Source: Pseudothermotoga sp.
Lineage (GTDB): Bacteria > Thermotogota > Thermotogae > Thermotogales > DSM-5069
NCBI GenBank assembly: GCA_028276125.1
Contig: JAPYWY010000128.1
Coordinates: forward strand, 1-5,300
Direction: 5' to 3'
DNA length: 5,300 bases
This document shows, piece by piece, positions 5,268-5,300 of the stretch. The notes beneath the pieces were generated by a model. That model worked only from the letters and a program-made list of their open reading frames with translations, did not search any database and had not been told where the DNA came from. Within the stretch, counting starts at the first letter, position 1. The number at the start of each line of letters is the position of its first letter. A program made the position numbers and the translations under genes.

Positions 5268-5300
5268 TCGCGAAGATCTGGACGGAGCGAACCCGCCCTC

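Noticed and set aside
5264..5300. Possible next gene starting with GTG at 5264 in a GTGA overlap with the kinase stop
   Set aside because: The frame stays open for the 12 codons visible, but no SD precedes the GTG and the piece is too short to recognise. The last 33 bases could equally be intergenic.

Overview
The window looks like chromosomal DNA from a thermophilic member of the Thermotogae, possibly a Pseudothermotoga-like genus. This is an inference from three things: strong Shine-Dalgarno (SD) sequences of the GAGGTGAT type, very compact gene packing with 4-base start/stop overlaps, and the style of the proteins, including a DUF355 adenosine-specific kinase and the MEP-pathway enzyme IspF. 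There are no insertion sequences, CRISPR repeats, phage genes or other signs of mobility. Almost every base is coding or carries an expression signal.

Layout. (1) At the left edge, on the minus strand, lies the N-terminal part of a metallo-beta-lactamase-fold hydrolase that runs out of the window. (2) Diverging from it on the plus strand is a tightly overlapped three-gene unit (338-2719). It encodes an exported phospholipase-D-superfamily protein with two HKD motifs, a Cof-type HAD phosphatase, and an exported protein that resembles a shortened glycoside hydrolase family 3 (GH3) enzyme lacking its usual catalytic motif. Each junction is an overlap: TTGA between the first two, and an out-of-frame overlap of 80 bases between the second and third. 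The unit appears to start from a TATAAT box so close to the first ATG that the mRNA would be essentially leaderless. (3) Converging on this unit, on the minus strand, are tRNA-Ala(CGC), dnaB and ispF, transcribed in that order. A good intrinsic terminator separates the tRNA from dnaB, and dnaB and ispF overlap by ATGA. The ispF stop overlaps the end of the GH3-like gene by 21 bases. (4) Diverging from the tRNA, on the plus strand, is the adenosine-specific kinase gene, with a possible 23-codon upstream reading frame whose stop overlaps the kinase start.

How they fit together. dnaB (replicative helicase), ispF (isoprenoid precursor synthesis) and tRNA-Ala are housekeeping genes packed for co-expression. 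The PLD/HAD/GH3-like unit is the least understood part. Two predicted exported proteins flank a cytosolic phosphatase, and all three are translationally linked, which suggests a shared envelope or extracellular role that the sequence alone does not reveal.
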